NCBI GenBank assembly: GCA_033439265.1
Contig: JAVTVX010000002.1
Span: forward strand, 16,581,674 to 16,645,673
Reading direction: 5' to 3'
DNA: 64,000 bases
Source: Dillenia suffruticosa
Taxonomy: Eukaryota > Streptophyta > Magnoliopsida > Dilleniales > Dilleniaceae
Below the pieces are notes generated by a model. It saw nothing but the letters and a program-made list of their open reading frames with translations, had not been told where the DNA came from and made no database searches. The position numbers were made by a program, and so were the translations under genes. Below are positions 62,442 to 64,000 of this stretch, piece after piece. Within the stretch, counting starts at the first letter, position 1, and every line of letters begins with the position of its first letter.

Positions 62442-63349
62442 ATAATGTGTCAACAAGTTATGTAAAAGATACAATGACACGTGTACATCAGGCGATACAA
62501 AAAAAGATACGATGAGAAGACATTGCAACGAGGTGTCACCGAAGAGCTATGGTGATCATTTGCAGAGAATGACTATAAAGATTACACTAGTTCACGAATA
62601 AATTAAATACAAGGTGTCATATGAAGGACATGGTTTTTACATTTTATGAAGTTCTTTTAGAAAATATTTCTGAACTCTGGCAATTAGAAAATAAAATTTT
62701 AAATCAAAATATAATTTTTGAATATTTTTTAAAAAAATTATATGCACACAAACCGATGAAATAAGTAGAATAATATTAAATTTTATGTAATTTTTTTAGA
62801 AAATAATGCAATAAGTTGAATAATATAAAATTTCACATCACTAGAGTGAAGGAAGACGAAGAAATTGTCCCAAACTTAGTAAGTTATGCACTAAACTATA
62901 ACTAAGGAAGGCTTTCAAATATCAAGAGGTTTTTAAAATTTCATTTTTATGATTCATTTAGGTTATGGAAAAAGGATTACGATGGAATGATGACTTTTTA
63001 GTGCTTCGGGTTCTCGAATATTTTTTTAATATTTATACTATTTATATTTTATGCGAATTAAAAAATTTAAATTATTAATAATTGTTAATATATGAATTTA
63101 ATTTATTTAATCAATTATCGAATTAAATTCTAAGAAGTTTTCGGTTTAACACATTTTTGCTTAGTGCTTGTATACTATGGGTATGGCGGTGTATTATTGC
63201 CTTTTTTTTTTAATAAAAGGAAAACTTAAAAAAGAAAAAAAAAAGAAAAAAGAAAAATGGCCATTGCTCGCCTCTGCCTCTCCCTATTTAAGGTTTTGGC
63301 ATTGGCTGCGCTAAAATGAGAAGTGAAGCAGTGGGAAAATAATAAAAGA

Positions 63350-63625
63350 ATGGGGAAGGAAGTCGAACTTTGGGACGATTCTGCTCTCGTTAACGCCTTC
63401 GACGCCGCTGTCTCCAAGTACAAGGTTTTCTCTCTCTCTCTCTCTCTCTCTCCCCATTAGGTTCTGTTCGAGTAATCTCTGACAACAGTTGCAATTCTCG
63501 CAGAAAATGCACAGCAAGAAGAGCAATGCAGCTTCAACTTCAGCTGACAATGAGAAATCACAAATTATAAGCTCCACTGAAGAAGCTGTTTCTTATCTTA
63601 CTGATCAAACTCAAGAATCCAATAG
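63350..63625 (+). CDS. SMN: Survival motor neuron (SMN) homologue, 5' part only
   Basis: Exon 1 (63350-63424) encodes MGKEVELWDDSALVNAFDAA followed by VSKYK. Exon 2 (63504-63625) continues KMHSKKSNAASTSADNEKSQ and ends ESNR with the last codon split before gtgagc. The frame is kept across the 79-bp intron. LWDDSALVNAFDAAVSKYK matches the Gemin2-binding helix of SMN proteins (pattern IWDDTALIKAYDKAVASFK), so this is the N-terminus of the snRNP-assembly factor. The Tudor domain and YG box would lie beyond the window. The start is the only ATG in frame before the conserved helix. Intron 1 starts gttttc and runs into a CT repeat. Partial at the right edge; intron 2 fills 63626-64000. Confidence 0.82.
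63429..63452. repeat. (CT)n tract in SMN intron 1
   Basis: About 12 CT units five bases inside the 79-bp first intron, directly after the 5' splice site. Confidence 0.9.
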
Positions 63626-64000
63626 GTGAGCAAAAGAATTATTAACACACGCATAAACACAAAATTAGGGTTTTTATTTTTGTAGCTATTGATTGGGAAT
63701 ATTGCAAATGATGCTGGAAAAACTGCCCTTGTCCTGTGCCATCAGTTTGAATTCACTATCTTTAATTTCATCCACAGTTTAAACGGAATTTTGGTCAAAA
63801 CTAGTTCTGCTATTTGTCGAAGAAAATTTTCAATTTAAATCCTAGATATTCACAGGGGTTCATGGTAATCGAAATTTGGGATTCTGCTTAGGGTTTTCTG
63901 TCTAGAGTAGAAGTGCTAGGGTTTTGCATTGAAGTGATATTGAAAAGGTGGGATTTAAAAAACTATGAATAGGTTATGGTATAGCCTGACAAGGGTAGAG

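Larger units (their letters stand above)
56880..63180. other. RCD1-SMN intergenic region
   Basis: No convincing gene. It contains SINE family A copies (58.6, 61.5 and 62.3 kb), a family B remnant (57.85 kb), a GC-rich patch with a perfect hairpin (58.8 kb), (AAAT)n at 58043-58072, several A or T runs, and a 1-kb purine-rich block (60.6-61.4 kb). The remaining sequence is plain AT-rich spacer. Confidence 0.6.

Noticed and set aside
1-64000. tRNA, rRNA, CRISPR, bacterial operon features or organellar DNA
   Set aside because: None seen; tRNA-like boxes found belong to SINEs with A tails and target duplications, and the gene structures are nuclear plant genes.

Overview
The window is nuclear plant DNA, almost certainly from a eudicot. 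It is AT-rich, with long introns that follow GT-AG rules, dense CT/GA microsatellites, and abundant SINE, MITE and LTR-retroelement debris. Four protein-coding genes can be read with confidence. KANADI2 (KAN2) is on the + strand at 14025-18892 with six coding exons. SKL2, a plastid-targeted inactive shikimate-kinase-like protein, is on the + strand at 27700-38065 with eight exons. RCD1, an SRO-family WWE/PARP-like/RST protein, is on the - strand with coding exons at 41621-50534 and a probable 5' UTR exon near 56.4 kb. The first two exons of a survival-motor-neuron (SMN) homologue are on the + strand at 63350-63625 and run off the right edge. I rebuilt the exon structures by hand. Every junction keeps the frame, and the full products are 400, 398 and 608 residues.

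Layout. 1-13.4 kb is gene-free and holds SINEs, an AT-rich MITE-like repeat present three times, and a 481-bp hAT-type MITE full of GAGCTC repeats. 13.4-18.9 kb is KAN2 with a CT-rich leader. 18.9-27.4 kb is intergenic with several SINEs and two GC-richer islands. 27.4-38.1 kb is SKL2 with TGGGCC motifs upstream. 38.1-41.6 kb is the convergent SKL2/RCD1 spacer with a decayed LINE ORF1-like (DUF4283/CCHC) remnant. 41.6-56.5 kb is RCD1. Its last intron (5.3 kb) holds a decayed Ty3/gypsy element in the unusual order integrase - LTR - gag, and its 5' UTR intron (5.8 kb) holds a SINE with a perfect 13-bp target duplication. 56.5-63.3 kb is intergenic with SINE copies and a purine-rich block. 63.35 kb onward is SMN.

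The genes do not form a pathway. KAN2 specifies abaxial organ identity, SKL2 is a plastid protein, RCD1 is a nuclear stress and transcription-factor hub, and SMN serves snRNP assembly. Their adjacency is nevertheless informative. From memory, Arabidopsis keeps RCD1-KAN2 (At1g32230/40) and SKL2-SRO1 (At2g35500/10) as two separate pairs, so this window looks like the unfractionated ancestral order. I found no new biochemical system. The most interesting content is the transposon biology: three kinds of SINE with readable target-site duplications, the GAGCTC-rich hAT MITE, and the rearranged gypsy element inside RCD1.
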